This document shows, piece by piece, positions 44,129-52,346 of a DNA stretch of 64,000 bases. Position numbers and translations under genes: made by a program. Location: the NCBI RefSeq assembly GCF_020554865.1, contig NZ_JAJCIC010000022.1:16818-80817 (forward strand). The letters run 5' to 3'. This DNA is from Lacrimispora sp. 210928-DFI.3.58 (GTDB lineage Bacteria; Bacillota; Clostridia; Lachnospirales; Lachnospiraceae). The notes under the pieces are model-generated. The model was not told the origin of the DNA. It saw only the letters and a list, made by a program, of their open reading frames with translations, and searched no databases. Numbering within the stretch: position 1 is the first letter of the stretch; the number at the start of each line of letters is the position of its first letter.

Positions 44129-46441
44129 ATGGGAGAACAAGTGATTACAATGCCTGTGGTTGCCCTGCGGGGAATGACGATCCTGCCTGGCATGGTACAG
44201 CATTTTGATATAAGCAGGCCAAGATCCGTGGCAGCTGTGGAGAAGGCCATGATCGGGGACCAGAAGCTGTTTTTGGTGGCCCAGAGGCATCCGGAGGTCA
44301 TGGAGCCGGATCTGAAGGATCTCTACCAGGTGGGGACCATTTCCTGTGTGAAGCAGCTGGTGAAGCTTCCGGGGAAGGTGGTGCGCGTGCTGGTGGAGGG
44401 CCAGGAGCGTGCAGAGCTTCTATGCCTGGACTCCAAGGAGCCTGCCCTGATCGGTGAGATCGGCAGATTTGAGGAGGAGGAAGAAAAGCTGGACTCCAGG
44501 ACCAGCGAAGCCATGCTGCGGGTAGTAAAGGACAAACTGGAGGAATATGGAAAGGTAAACCCGAAGATGGCAAAGGAGATCCTTCCGGGCCTTCTTCTGA
44601 TCACGGAGCTTGAGGAGCTGCTGCTCCAGGTAGCGATCCAGCTTCCCTGGGATTACACAGTGCGCCAGGAGGTGCTGGAGCATGGCAATCTCACAGAGCG
44701 CTATGAAGTCGTGATACAGACTCTTATGACGGAGATGGAGATCTACGCCATCAAGAAGGAATTCCAGGAAAAGGTAAAGGCGGAGATCGACCAGAACCAG
44801 AAGGAATACATCCTGCGGGAGCAGATGAAGGTCATCCGCCAGGAGCTGGGAGAGGACAATACCTTATCCGATGCGGATGAGTATCAGAAAAAGCTGGATT
44901 CCATCAGGGCGGACAAAGAGGTAAAGGAAAAGCTGGCAAAGGAGATCTCCCGCTTCCGCACCATGCCCATGGGAAGCCAGGAGGCCAATGTGCTCCGCAC
45001 CTACATTGAGACATTGCTGGAGCTGCCCTGGAAAAAGATGTCAAAGGATAACGACGACATCCGCCATGCGGAGAAGATCTTAAATGACGATCACTACGGC
45101 CTGGAGAAGGTGAAGGAGCGCATTCTGGAATACCTGGCAGTGCGCACCCTGACAAAGAAGGGCACAAGCCCCATCATCTGTCTGGTGGGCCCGCCAGGAA
45201 CAGGAAAGACCTCCATTGCCCGCTCCGTGGCAAGGGCGCTGAACAAGAAATATGTGCGCATCAGCCTGGGCGGCGTCCGGGATGAGGCAGAGATCAGAGG
45301 ACACAGGAAGACCTATGTGGGTGCCATGCCGGGCCGTCTGGTGGAAGGGCTGCGCCAGGCAGGCGTGAGCAATCCGCTGATGCTGTTAGATGAGATCGAC
45401 AAGGTGAGCAGCGACTACAAGGGAGATACCTCCTCCGCTCTTCTGGAGGTGCTGGACGGAGAGCAGAATGTGAAGTTCAGGGACCACTACGTGGAGGTGC
45501 CCATTGACTTATCCCAGGTGCTCTTCATCGCCACAGCCAATACCACCCAGACCATCCCAGGGCCCCTCCTTGACCGTATGGAGCTGATCGAGGTGAACAG
45601 CTACACGGAAAACGAGAAATTCCATATTGCGAAGGACTATCTGGTGAGTAAACAGATGGAGCGCAACGGATTAAAGGAAGGGCAGATCACATTTTCGGAC
45701 AACAGCCTGGAGAAGATCATACACAATTACACAAGAGAGGCCGGTGTGAGAAACTTAGAGCGCCGGATCGGAGATGTGTGCCGCAAGGCAGCCAGGCAGT
45801 TCTTAGAAAACGGCAAAGCTTCCATCCGCGTGACCGAAGGGAATCTGGAGAAGTATTTAGGCAAGGAGCGTGTTACCTTTGAGGATGCCAACGAGGAGGA
45901 CCAGGTTGGGATCGTCCGGGGCCTGGCCTGGACCAGTGTGGGCGGAGACACCCTGCAGATCGAGGTCAATGTCATGCCGGGCAAGGGAAACCTGCTGCTT
46001 ACGGGACAGCTGGGAGACGTGATGAAGGAGTCTGCCCAGACAGCCCTGACCTATGTGCGCTCCGTGTGCCCTGTGTATGGGATTGCAGACGACTATTTTG
46101 AAAAGCATGACCTTCATATCCACATACCGGAGGGCGCAGTGCCAAAGGACGGTCCATCTGCGGGCATTACCATGGCGACAGCCATGCTCTCTGCTGTAAC
46201 AGAAAGAAAGGTCAATGCAAAGGTTGCCATGACAGGGGAGATCACCCTGAGAGGAAGGGCCCTTCCCATCGGCGGCCTGAAGGAAAAGATACTGGCAGCA
46301 AAGATGGCCCATATCAAAAAGGTGCTGGTGCCTGACAAAAACCGGCCGGATATGGCGGAGCTCTCAAAGGAGATCACCAGAGGGCTTGAGATCGTGTATG
46401 TGAAGACCATGGAGGATGTGCTGCGGGAGGCGCTGGTATAA
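44129..46441 (+). CDS. lon: ATP-dependent protease La
   Basis: LonA of 770 residues: N-terminal LAN domain (PVVALRGMTILPGM), AAA+ module with GPPGTGKTSIAR (about 355-366), and a C-terminal Ser-Lys protease domain with S677 in KDGPSAGI and K718 in GGLKEKIL. The order after clpPX and before engB is conserved in Firmicutes. Its ribosome site is AGAGGTG. Confidence 0.97.
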   Translation: MGEQVITMPVVALRGMTILPGMVQHFDISRPRSVAAVEKAMIGDQKLFLVAQRHPEVMEPDLKDLYQVGTISCVKQLVKLPGKVVRVLVEGQERAELLCLDSKEPALIGEIGRFEEEEEKLDSRTSEAMLRVVKDKLEEYGKVNPKMAKEILPGLLLITELEELLLQVAIQLPWDYTVRQEVLEHGNLTERYEVVIQTLMTEMEIYAIKKEFQEKVKAEIDQNQKEYILREQMKVIRQELGEDNTLSDADEYQKKLDSIRADKEVKEKLAKEISRFRTMPMGSQEANVLRTYIETLLELPWKKMSKDNDDIRHAEKILNDDHYGLEKVKERILEYLAVRTLTKKGTSPIICLVGPPGTGKTSIARSVARALNKKYVRISLGGVRDEAEIRGHRKTYVGAMPGRLVEGLRQAGVSNPLMLLDEIDKVSSDYKGDTSSALLEVLDGEQNVKFRDHYVEVPIDLSQVLFIATANTTQTIPGPLLDRMELIEVNSYTENEKFHIAKDYLVSKQMERNGLKEGQITFSDNSLEKIIHNYTREAGVRNLERRIGDVCRKAARQFLENGKASIRVTEGNLEKYLGKERVTFEDANEEDQVGIVRGLAWTSVGGDTLQIEVNVMPGKGNLLLTGQLGDVMKESAQTALTYVRSVCPVYGIADDYFEKHDLHIHIPEGAVPKDGPSAGITMATAMLSAVTERKVNAKVAMTGEITLRGRALPIGGLKEKILAAKMAHIKKVLVPDKNRPDMAELSKEITRGLEIVYVKTMEDVLREALV

Positions 46442-46458
46442 GAACTGTGAGTGCCGCA

Positions 46459-46582
46459 GCATTTACAGCAAACCTGCATGCGCCCGGCGGGCAGCGCGCC
46501 ACCGAGCCGTGAAAGTATGGCGGGCGCACTTGGCATACCTGAATTTAGTGCCGCCTATCCGGCGGCGGGACTTTCATAGCAA
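46459..46582 (+). repeat. REP/BIME-like dispersed palindromic repeat, copy D
   Basis: The most diverged copy of the 545-668 family (tail CGGCGGCGGGACTTTCATAG). It abuts the AAGGAGG ribosome site of engB, so the second hairpin would lie directly upstream of the initiation region in lon-engB mRNA. Confidence 0.8.
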
Positions 46583-46597
46583 GGAGGAAATAAGAAC

Positions 46598-47200
46598 ATG
46601 ATCATACGGGACGTAAATCTGGAAACAGTATGCGGCGTCACCAGCAAGCTGCCGGACAATACGCTGCCGGAGTTTGCATTTGCAGGGAAATCTAATGTGG
46701 GCAAATCCTCCCTGATCAACGCCCTGATGAACAGGAAGTCCTACGCAAGGACCTCCTCCCAGCCGGGAAAGACACAGACCATCAATTTTTACAACATCAA
46801 CAACGCCCTCTACTATGTGGATCTTCCGGGCTACGGCTACGCAAAGGTGGCCCTGGAGGCAAAAGAAAAATGGGGCAAGATGATCGAGCGGTATCTGAAG
46901 AGGTCAGAGATGCTGAAAATGGTCTTTCTCCTGGTGGATATCCGCCACGAGCCCTCAGCCAATGACAAGCTGATGTACGACTGGATCATCTACAACGGCT
47001 ACCATCCGGTGATCATTGCCACAAAGCTGGATAAGATCAACCGCAGCCAGATCCAGAAGCACGTAAAGATGATACGTGAAGGCCTGGAAATGGAAAAGGG
47101 CGGGATCGTGATCCCATTCTCTGCTGAGACAAAGCAGGGGCGGGATGAGATATGGAACCTGATCGAGGCAAATCTGGGGACCGGGGAAGAAGAGGCTTAG
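46598..47200 (+). CDS. engB: Ribosome biogenesis GTP-binding protein EngB
   Basis: Small GTPase of 200 residues needed for late large-subunit assembly. G1 FAGKSNVGKSSLINAL (about 29-44), G2/G3 PGKTQTINFYN and YVDLPGYGYAK, G4 ATKLDKI near residue 146. The ATG follows AAGGAGG by ten bases. The terminator at 47219-47256 separates it from the recombinase. Confidence 0.95.
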   Translation: MIIRDVNLETVCGVTSKLPDNTLPEFAFAGKSNVGKSSLINALMNRKSYARTSSQPGKTQTINFYNINNALYYVDLPGYGYAKVALEAKEKWGKMIERYLKRSEMLKMVFLLVDIRHEPSANDKLMYDWIIYNGYHPVIIATKLDKINRSQIQKHVKMIREGLEMEKGGIVIPFSAETKQGRDEIWNLIEANLGTGEEEA

Positions 47201-47218
47201 AGGTTAGAATGGATATAA

Positions 47219-47256
47219 GAGAGCAGGGGAGGGAGACCTCCTCTGTTCTTTTTTAT
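47219..47256 (+). terminator. Terminator after engB
   Basis: GAGCAGGGGAGG pairs with CCTCCTCTGTTC (G-U pair allowed), followed by TTTTTT. It marks the boundary between housekeeping genes and the polysaccharide locus. Confidence 0.85.
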
Positions 47257-47267
47257 AAATCCTCTCT

Positions 47268-47296
47268 TGAAAAAAGTGGAATTCACTGCCATACTA
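47268..47296 (+). promoter_or_regulatory. Possible sigma-G-like promoter ahead of the recombinase
   Basis: TGAAAA (47268-47273) and CATACTA (47290-47296) with a 16-bp spacer. The -10 is a perfect sigma-G match; the spacing is one to two bases short. A hairpin with T-run (GAAAGAG / CTCTTTC, 47318-47345) follows before the recombinase, so the transcript may be attenuated. Tentative. Confidence 0.35.
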
Positions 47297-47317
47297 TGAT
47301 ATAGGAAAAATGCATCT

Positions 47318-47346
47318 GAAAGAGAAAGGAACTCTTTCTTTTTTTA
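47318..47346 (+). terminator. Hairpin with T-run in the recombinase leader
   Basis: GAAAGAG (47318-47324) pairs with CTCTTTC (47332-47338), followed by TTTTTTT. It could end a short transcript or attenuate recombinase expression. Confidence 0.6.
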
Positions 47347-47422
47347 TTACCAGGATACGCAAAATTACGTAATCGACGAATCAGAGGAACATATACCATT
47401 TGGAAGAAAGAAGGAAGAAGAG

Positions 47423-48292
47423 ATGGAAAACAGGAGTACCATGGCATTATTTGAAGCATATTTGCGGGAGCAGGAAAAGAGTCAGAATACCATTGAAAAA
47501 TATATACGTGATGTAAAGCGTTTTCTGGACTATGTGGATCAGGAGTGCTGGGGGAAGGAGCAGGTGATCAGGTATAAGGAATATCTGAGGGAGCATTATA
47601 AGATAAGCAGCGCCAATTCTATGCTGGCCTCCCTAAACTGTTTTCTGAAATATCAGGGAAGGATCGAATGGTGTGTTCAGATATTCCGTCAGCAGCGCCA
47701 GATATTCCGCGAGGAGGAGAAGGAGTTAAGCCGCAGTGAGTACAAACGCCTGGTAAAGGAAGCAGAGCGCATAGGAAACCAGAGACTGAGCCATATTATG
47801 CAGACCATAGGCAGTACAGGGATCCGGATCGGAGAGCTGAAATATATTACAGTGGAGGCACTAAAAAAGCATGTGGTACGTATCCATTTCAAAGGAAAGG
47901 AACGGGTGATCCTCCTTCCAAAAACGTTAACAGATATTCTGACAGCTTATTGCCGGAACAGGAATATTCAAAAAGGATGTATATTTATTACTGCTAAAGG
48001 ACATCCTGTGGACAGGCGGAATGTATGGGGAGAGATGAAGAGACTCTGCAAAAGGTCAGGCGTACAGGAGAGCAAGGTATTTCCCCACAACCTGAGGCAT
48101 TTGTTTGCAAGATGCTACTATGAAAAGGAAAAGGATCTGGTCCGTCTTGCAGATTTTTTGGGACACAGCAGTGTAGAAACAACAAGAAAATACACAATGA
48201 TAAGCAGCATGGAGGTATGTCTAAAGCAGCTGGAACTGGGGCTGCTGTTTTATGAACAGGAGACATTAGAAGGGCAAAAAATAACGGTGTGA
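47423..48292 (+). CDS. Tyrosine site-specific recombinase (promoter invertase)
   Basis: 289-residue XerD-like recombinase with an N-terminal SAM-like core-binding domain (SQNTIEKYIRDVKRFLDYV) and a complete catalytic set: R135 (GIRIGEL), K157/159 (HFKGKERVI), H222 and R225 (HNLRH), H248 (LGHSS), Y257 (TRKYTMI). Its TGA stop overlaps the first base of a 20-bp inverted repeat (48290-48309); the partner repeat is at 48482-48501. This adjacency and the promoter between the repeats point to DNA inversion that switches the polysaccharide operon. No phage genes or tRNA attachment site are present. GAAGGAAGAAGAG is the ribosome site. Confidence 0.92.
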   Translation: MENRSTMALFEAYLREQEKSQNTIEKYIRDVKRFLDYVDQECWGKEQVIRYKEYLREHYKISSANSMLASLNCFLKYQGRIEWCVQIFRQQRQIFREEEKELSRSEYKRLVKEAERIGNQRLSHIMQTIGSTGIRIGELKYITVEALKKHVVRIHFKGKERVILLPKTLTDILTAYCRNRNIQKGCIFITAKGHPVDRRNVWGEMKRLCKRSGVQESKVFPHNLRHLFARCYYEKEKDLVRLADFLGHSSVETTRKYTMISSMEVCLKQLELGLLFYEQETLEGQKITV

Positions 48293-48309
48293 CATAATGT
48301 AGATTATGT
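48290..48309 (+). repeat. Left inverted repeat of the invertible promoter (IRL)
   Basis: TGACATAATGTAGATTATGT, an exact reverse complement of 48482-48501. The site is itself arm-symmetric (ACATAAT / ATTATGT around GTAG), the shape of a tyrosine-recombinase core with an asymmetric 4-base centre. It overlaps the recombinase stop codon. Confidence 0.9.
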
Positions 48310-48481
48310 GGTATATTTTTTGTGTTTGATGTGGCTTGAGAAAATCCTGTCAAAGATTTTGGCATGATTTATTGAAAATCTATGAACGTTGTGTGAAATC
48401 TTGTACATAAAAAATATTGAAAAATAGACTATAAGATGGTAGAATAAGGGGTGTTAATTCGAAGAAGGACACTTCGGTGTG
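48310..48481 (+). other. 172-bp invertible segment carrying the operon promoter
   Basis: AT-rich non-coding DNA bounded by the two 20-bp inverted repeats. The only strong promoter inside (48417-48445) points right, into the polysaccharide genes, so the given sequence is the ON form. On the opposite strand a lone TTGACA (48353-48348) lacks a fitting -10. Inversion would turn the strong promoter toward the 3' end of the recombinase gene. Confidence 0.85.
48417..48445 (+). promoter_or_regulatory. Invertible sigma-A promoter of the polysaccharide operon
   Basis: TTGAAA (48417-48422), 17-bp spacer, TAGAAT (48440-48445); each hexamer matches consensus at five of six positions. The predicted start near 48452 lies inside the invertible segment, so the right repeat is transcribed in the ON state. 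Confidence 0.85.
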
Positions 48482-48501
48482 ACATAATCTACATTATGTC
48501 A
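48482..48501 (-). repeat. Right inverted repeat of the invertible promoter (IRR)
   Basis: ACATAATCTACATTATGTCA, an exact reverse complement of IRL. The central four bases read CTAC here and GTAG at IRL, which sets the inverted relation. The flank CGGTG is shared by both sites. Confidence 0.9.
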
Positions 48502-48585
48502 TATCAGAGAACGGAAAGTATGGATCAGGATCTAACCGGACAGCAGTTTAAATGTTTACAAATCTTCGGTGAAAGCATATTGCTG

Positions 48586-48613
48586 AGGGAGGGGGACTTC
48601 TTCTCCCTGTTTT
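48586..48613 (+). terminator. Leader hairpin/attenuator of the polysaccharide operon
   Basis: AGGGAG (48586-48591) pairs with CTCCCT (48603-48608), followed by GTTTTG. It lies in the roughly 180-nt leader between the invertible promoter and the first gene. A short T-run makes it a weak terminator or pause site. Confidence 0.5.
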
Positions 48614-48634
48614 GCGAGCAAGGAAGGTGAATCG

Positions 48635-49402
48635 TTGGAAAATCGGGAAACAGACAGTGAGTCTGTGAACTTCGGTGAGGGAAGCAGACGCAAAGGCTGG
48701 ATCGACATACATGCACATATACTGCCGGGAGTGGATGATGGCGCAGAGGATTGGAAAACAGCAGTCAGGATGCTGGAAATGTCCTATGAGCAGGGAGTGA
48801 GGTGCATTATAGCAACACCGCACTATTCTTCCCGTCAGAAGCTGGAGCGCATCCGGGAGGTTCACAGACAGCTGGATGAGGCAGCCAGAGAGATATCCGG
48901 GGATTTTCATATTAAGCTGGGTCAGGAGATCATGTATTTTGAGGGACTGCCTTCATGCCTTGAGGCAGGAGAAGCGCTGACTTTGGCGGGAAGCCGCTAT
49001 GTGCTGGTGGAATTCAGGCCGGATGACAACTATGGAAAGATCTCCAGGGCTGTCCATCAGCTGGTCCAATCCTCTTATTTTCCTGTCATTGCCCATGCAG
49101 AAAGATACAGGTGCCTAAGGGATCCGGAAAAGATGGCGGAAATGGTAAAGGATGGCGCCTATATCCAGATGAATGCAGGCAGCCTGGAGGGCGGGTTGCT
49201 GGACAGAAAGGCCTCCTGGTGCAGGAAGGAAGTGCTTAAGGGGCAGGTGCATTTCCTTGCAACGGATATGCACGGAACAGGAAGGAGGCCGCCTAATCTG
49301 GAGCATGCAGTATCCTGGGCTGTAAAGCAGGGAGGCCTGCGGCTTGCGAGAAGGCTTATGAGCCATAACCAGATGCATATACTGGAGGACACAGTATTAT
49401 AG
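48635..49402 (+). CDS. cpsB: PHP-family tyrosine-protein phosphatase (CpsB/YwqE-like)
   Basis: Manganese-dependent phosphatase that dephosphorylates the CpsD-type kinase and so controls polymer assembly. The metal-binding motif WIDIHAHILPGVDDGAED is near residues 22-39; further histidines are in ATPHYSSRQ, VIAHAERY and LATDMHGTGRRPP. 255 residues. The start is TTG at 48635, with AAGGAAGGTGA just upstream. It is the first gene under the invertible promoter. Confidence 0.9.
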   Translation: MENRETDSESVNFGEGSRRKGWIDIHAHILPGVDDGAEDWKTAVRMLEMSYEQGVRCIIATPHYSSRQKLERIREVHRQLDEAAREISGDFHIKLGQEIMYFEGLPSCLEAGEALTLAGSRYVLVEFRPDDNYGKISRAVHQLVQSSYFPVIAHAERYRCLRDPEKMAEMVKDGAYIQMNAGSLEGGLLDRKASWCRKEVLKGQVHFLATDMHGTGRRPPNLEHAVSWAVKQGGLRLARRLMSHNQMHILEDTVL

Positions 49403-49440
49403 TGTCTCATTGAAAAAATAAAACAAAGGAAAAGATAGGA

Positions 49441-50178
49441 ATGGAAAAGTTAAAAAAAGACGACGAAGAAATCCAAATTGATCTTTTAGAGCTGTTGTTC
49501 GCCTTTAAAAGGAAGGCATGGCTGATCATCTTGGCCATGATCGTAGGCGGAGCAGGAGCGGGGTTCGGCAGCAAGATGCTGATGACGCCTGTCTATACTT
49601 CTACCGCCATGGTCTATGTCCTGTCAAAGGAGACGACCCTGACCTCCTTAGCGGATCTGCAGATAGGAAGCCAGCTGACCAAGGACTACCGCGTTATCAT
49701 AACCAGCCGCCCTGTGCTGGAGCAGGTGATTGAGAACCAGGGTTTGGAGATGCAGTACGAGGATCTCAAAGATGTAGTCACCATTACGAATCCAACAGAT
49801 ACGAGAATCCTTGAGCTGACAGTATCGGATTCCGATCCGGTGCGGGCAAGAGCCATTGCCAATGAGGTGGCAAAGGTCTCCTCCGACTACATAGGAGATA
49901 TTATGGAAATGATCCCGCCTAAGATGATCGAGGAAGGCGTGGTGGCGTTAGAACCGTCCTCACCCAGCATAAAAAAGAATGCGGCTCTGGGCGGCCTGGG
50001 GCTTGCTGTGCTGGTCTGCGGCGCGATTACTCTCCAGGTTATCATGAACGACACTGTGCGTTCGGAAGAAGATGTTGAAAAATATTTAGGCTTAAGCGTG
50101 CTGGCCTCCATTCCGGACGACGAAAGTCTGGGCAGCACAAAGAAAAGCAGAAAAAAGGCAAAAGGAAAGGAGGCATAG
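49441..50178 (+). CDS. cpsC: Wzz-domain polysaccharide co-polymerase / kinase modulator (CpsC-like)
   Basis: 245 residues with two membrane spans (about 25-44 and 182-200) around an extracellular Wzz domain (YTSTAMVYVLSKETTLTSLADL; IITSRPVLEQVI). In Firmicutes this protein recruits and activates the separate tyrosine kinase encoded next, and influences chain length. The ribosome site is AAAAGATAGG. It is 3 bp from the kinase gene. Confidence 0.9.
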   Translation: MEKLKKDDEEIQIDLLELLFAFKRKAWLIILAMIVGGAGAGFGSKMLMTPVYTSTAMVYVLSKETTLTSLADLQIGSQLTKDYRVIITSRPVLEQVIENQGLEMQYEDLKDVVTITNPTDTRILELTVSDSDPVRARAIANEVAKVSSDYIGDIMEMIPPKMIEEGVVALEPSSPSIKKNAALGGLGLAVLVCGAITLQVIMNDTVRSEEDVEKYLGLSVLASIPDDESLGSTKKSRKKAKGKEA

Positions 50179-50181
50179 GAG

Positions 50182-50949
50182 ATGAGGGAAGTCATTGAAC
50201 TGAACAATGTGGGACCAAAGAACTATTACTATGAAGAAGCGGTCAAAACTCTGCGCACCAATATCCAGTTCTGCGGGAGCAGCATCAAAACCATCATGTT
50301 TACAAGCTCCATGCCCAATGAAGGAAAGAGCACCACAACCTTTTCCCTTGCCGCATCTTTAGTAGATATTGGAAAAAAAGTGCTGCTGATCGATGGGGAT
50401 ATCCGAAAATCCGTTATGGTGAAGAAACATGAGATCAAAGGCAATCCCAACGGATTATCACAGTATTTGAGCGGCCAGAAGACATTGGAGGAGGTGCGCT
50501 ACCAGACAAATGTTGAAAATCTGGACCTGATCCTTTCGGGACCATTTTCACCGAATCCGGCAGAGCTTTTGGAGGATCCTCTGTTTAAGGAAATGCTGGA
50601 GGAGGCAAAGCAGGAGTATGACTACATCATCATTGACTCCCCGCCCATGGCGAACCTGATCGATGGAGCGATCATTGCCAGGCAGTGCGATGGAGCGGTT
50701 ATCGTGATCGAGAGCGGCTGCATCAGCTATCATCTCGTGCAGAAGGTAAAGTCCCAGATAGAAAAAAGCGGCTGCCGCATCCTGGGTGTAGTCTTAAACC
50801 GTGTGGGAACGGGATATGAAAATGGCTATTACAACAAATATTACGGGAAATACTATGGAAAATATTATGGAAATCAAGAGGAAAGCGAGACTGCCACAGC
50901 ACCTGTGACAAAGAAGAGAAGCAGGATGAGAAATGAGAAGAGACCATAG
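50182..50949 (+). CDS. cpsD: BY-kinase tyrosine autokinase (CpsD/YwqD-like)
   Basis: Cytoplasmic bacterial tyrosine kinase of 255 residues. Walker A SSMPNEGKSTTTFSLA (about 35-50), Walker A' LLIDGDIRKS (about 68-77), Walker B YIIIDSPPM. The C-terminal cluster NKYYGKYYGKYYG supplies the autophosphorylated tyrosines. It pairs with the upstream modulator and is reversed by the PHP phosphatase. It overlaps the next gene by 17 bp. Confidence 0.93.
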   Translation: MREVIELNNVGPKNYYYEEAVKTLRTNIQFCGSSIKTIMFTSSMPNEGKSTTTFSLAASLVDIGKKVLLIDGDIRKSVMVKKHEIKGNPNGLSQYLSGQKTLEEVRYQTNVENLDLILSGPFSPNPAELLEDPLFKEMLEEAKQEYDYIIIDSPPMANLIDGAIIARQCDGAVIVIESGCISYHLVQKVKSQIEKSGCRILGVVLNRVGTGYENGYYNKYYGKYYGKYYGNQEESETATAPVTKKRSRMRNEKRP

Positions 50950-51976
50950 AAAATTCCGTTATGAATTTTGGGAGGGAGCAGCCCTTTTAGCTGCAGTCCT
51001 GGCAATTGTATTTTCAGTGAACGGCTGGTATGCGTATCAGGAAAAGAAGGCGTTAAAATCCTTGTCGGAGAGCTGGGCAGAAACAGAACAGGAGCCTGGC
51101 AGCGAGGCGGAAAAGAGCCTTATTGAATACGAAGGAAAAAAATACCGCAGAAATACCTATGTAAAAGCGATCCTTCTCATGGGGATTGACCGTAAAGGGA
51201 CCTTGGAAGAAAACAGGGTAACCGGTTCGGGAGGACAGGCCGACGGCATTTTCCTGATAGCCCATGATACTGTGCGGGACAGTGTGCGTATTCTTCTGAT
51301 ACCCAGGGATACCATGACCCCCATCACACTGACAGATCTGAGCGGAAATGTGCTGGGAAAGGACATCCAGCACCTGACTCTGGCCTATGCATACGGAGAT
51401 GGACGCGAAAAGAGCTGCAGGTATATGAAGGAAGCAGTGACAGAGCTTTTGGGAGGCCTTGGCATTGATGGGTATATTGCATTAGGAATGGAAGCTCTTC
51501 CGGTATTGAACGATACTGTTGGAGGAGTGACAGTGACGATAGAAGAGGAAGGGCTGGCTGCAGCGGATCCTGCATTTGTAAAGGGGGAAAAGGTCCTTCT
51601 GAAGGGAAACCAGGCTGAACGGTACGTAAGGTACCGTGATATCAAGATCGCTCAGAGCGCCCTGACACGGACCGAACGCCAGAAAACATATATAGCAGGC
51701 TTTGTGCAGGCAGCCAAGAGAAAAGCAAGGGACGAGGAGGGAGTTATTACACGCCTTCTGGAGGAGGCCCAGCCATATATGGTAACAGATCTATCAAAGG
51801 GCCAGTATATGGATATGGCGTTAGGATTTTTAAAAAGCAGTCAGGATTTCGGTCAGGAAGACATGGTGACGCTTCCCGGAGAAGCAGTAGAGACGAATCT
51901 TTATGATGAGTATTACCCATATCAGGAGGAGATCCTTCCCATTGTCCTGGATTTCTTTTACAGAGAGGAAGGCTGA
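50933..51976 (+). CDS. LytR-CpsA-Psr (LCP) family glycopolymer transferase
   Basis: 347 residues, one N-terminal membrane span (about 16-32), then an extracellular LCP domain: ILLMGIDRKG, ADGIFLIAHD, RILLIPRDTMTPI with the catalytic arginine/aspartate, and VKGEKVLLKGNQAERYVRYR. LCP enzymes move lipid-linked polysaccharide onto peptidoglycan, so this is the likely attachment step for the polymer made here. Confidence 0.88.
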   Translation: MRRDHRKFRYEFWEGAALLAAVLAIVFSVNGWYAYQEKKALKSLSESWAETEQEPGSEAEKSLIEYEGKKYRRNTYVKAILLMGIDRKGTLEENRVTGSGGQADGIFLIAHDTVRDSVRILLIPRDTMTPITLTDLSGNVLGKDIQHLTLAYAYGDGREKSCRYMKEAVTELLGGLGIDGYIALGMEALPVLNDTVGGVTVTIEEEGLAAADPAFVKGEKVLLKGNQAERYVRYRDIKIAQSALTRTERQKTYIAGFVQAAKRKARDEEGVITRLLEEAQPYMVTDLSKGQYMDMALGFLKSSQDFGQEDMVTLPGEAVETNLYDEYYPYQEEILPIVLDFFYREEG

Positions 51977-52075
51977 GAAGCAGAAAGTTAAAAGCGCTCT
52001 ATATGGATAACTAGAGTGCCGTTTTCCGGCATTCTGGAAAATATAGATAAAGTACGAGGAAAGGAGATGGTAACA

Positions 52076-52318
52076 ATGCCCGTGCGAAATATCAGAAGGA
52101 CCGCCTTCGGAACGGAGGTGAAGTTAGAGCTAGTCAGGCGAGGGATGACCAGCCGCGATTTGGCAAGAAGCATCGGTATAGCAGAAACTACCTTGTGCGA
52201 TGTGATAGCCGGAAGAAATAACAGCCGGGTTACGAAACAGAAAATAGTAAACGGTCTGGCCCTGAAGGAATTGCAGGAGCAGCTGGACAATGAAGAAGAG
52301 AGTAAAGTAACCAAATAA
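52076..52318 (+). CDS. Small helix-turn-helix (Xre/Cro-type) protein
   Basis: 80 residues from ATG 52076 (AAAGGAG nine bases upstream). The region GMTSRDLARSIGIAETTLCDVI (about 22-43) is a Cro/CI-like helix-turn-helix, followed by NSRVTKQKIVNGLAL. It is basic and otherwise featureless. It sits between the chain-attachment gene and a secreted protein gene, so it may regulate this unit or the invertible promoter, but no target is evident. Confidence 0.75.
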   Translation: MPVRNIRRTAFGTEVKLELVRRGMTSRDLARSIGIAETTLCDVIAGRNNSRVTKQKIVNGLALKELQEQLDNEEESKVTK

Positions 52319-52346
52319 AACTCAAAGAAAGGAATGGTAAAAGACC

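Noticed and set aside
47423..48292. Prophage or integrative-element integrase
   Set aside because: No phage, conjugation or tRNA attachment features nearby; the inverted repeats with an enclosed promoter fit a local invertase better.
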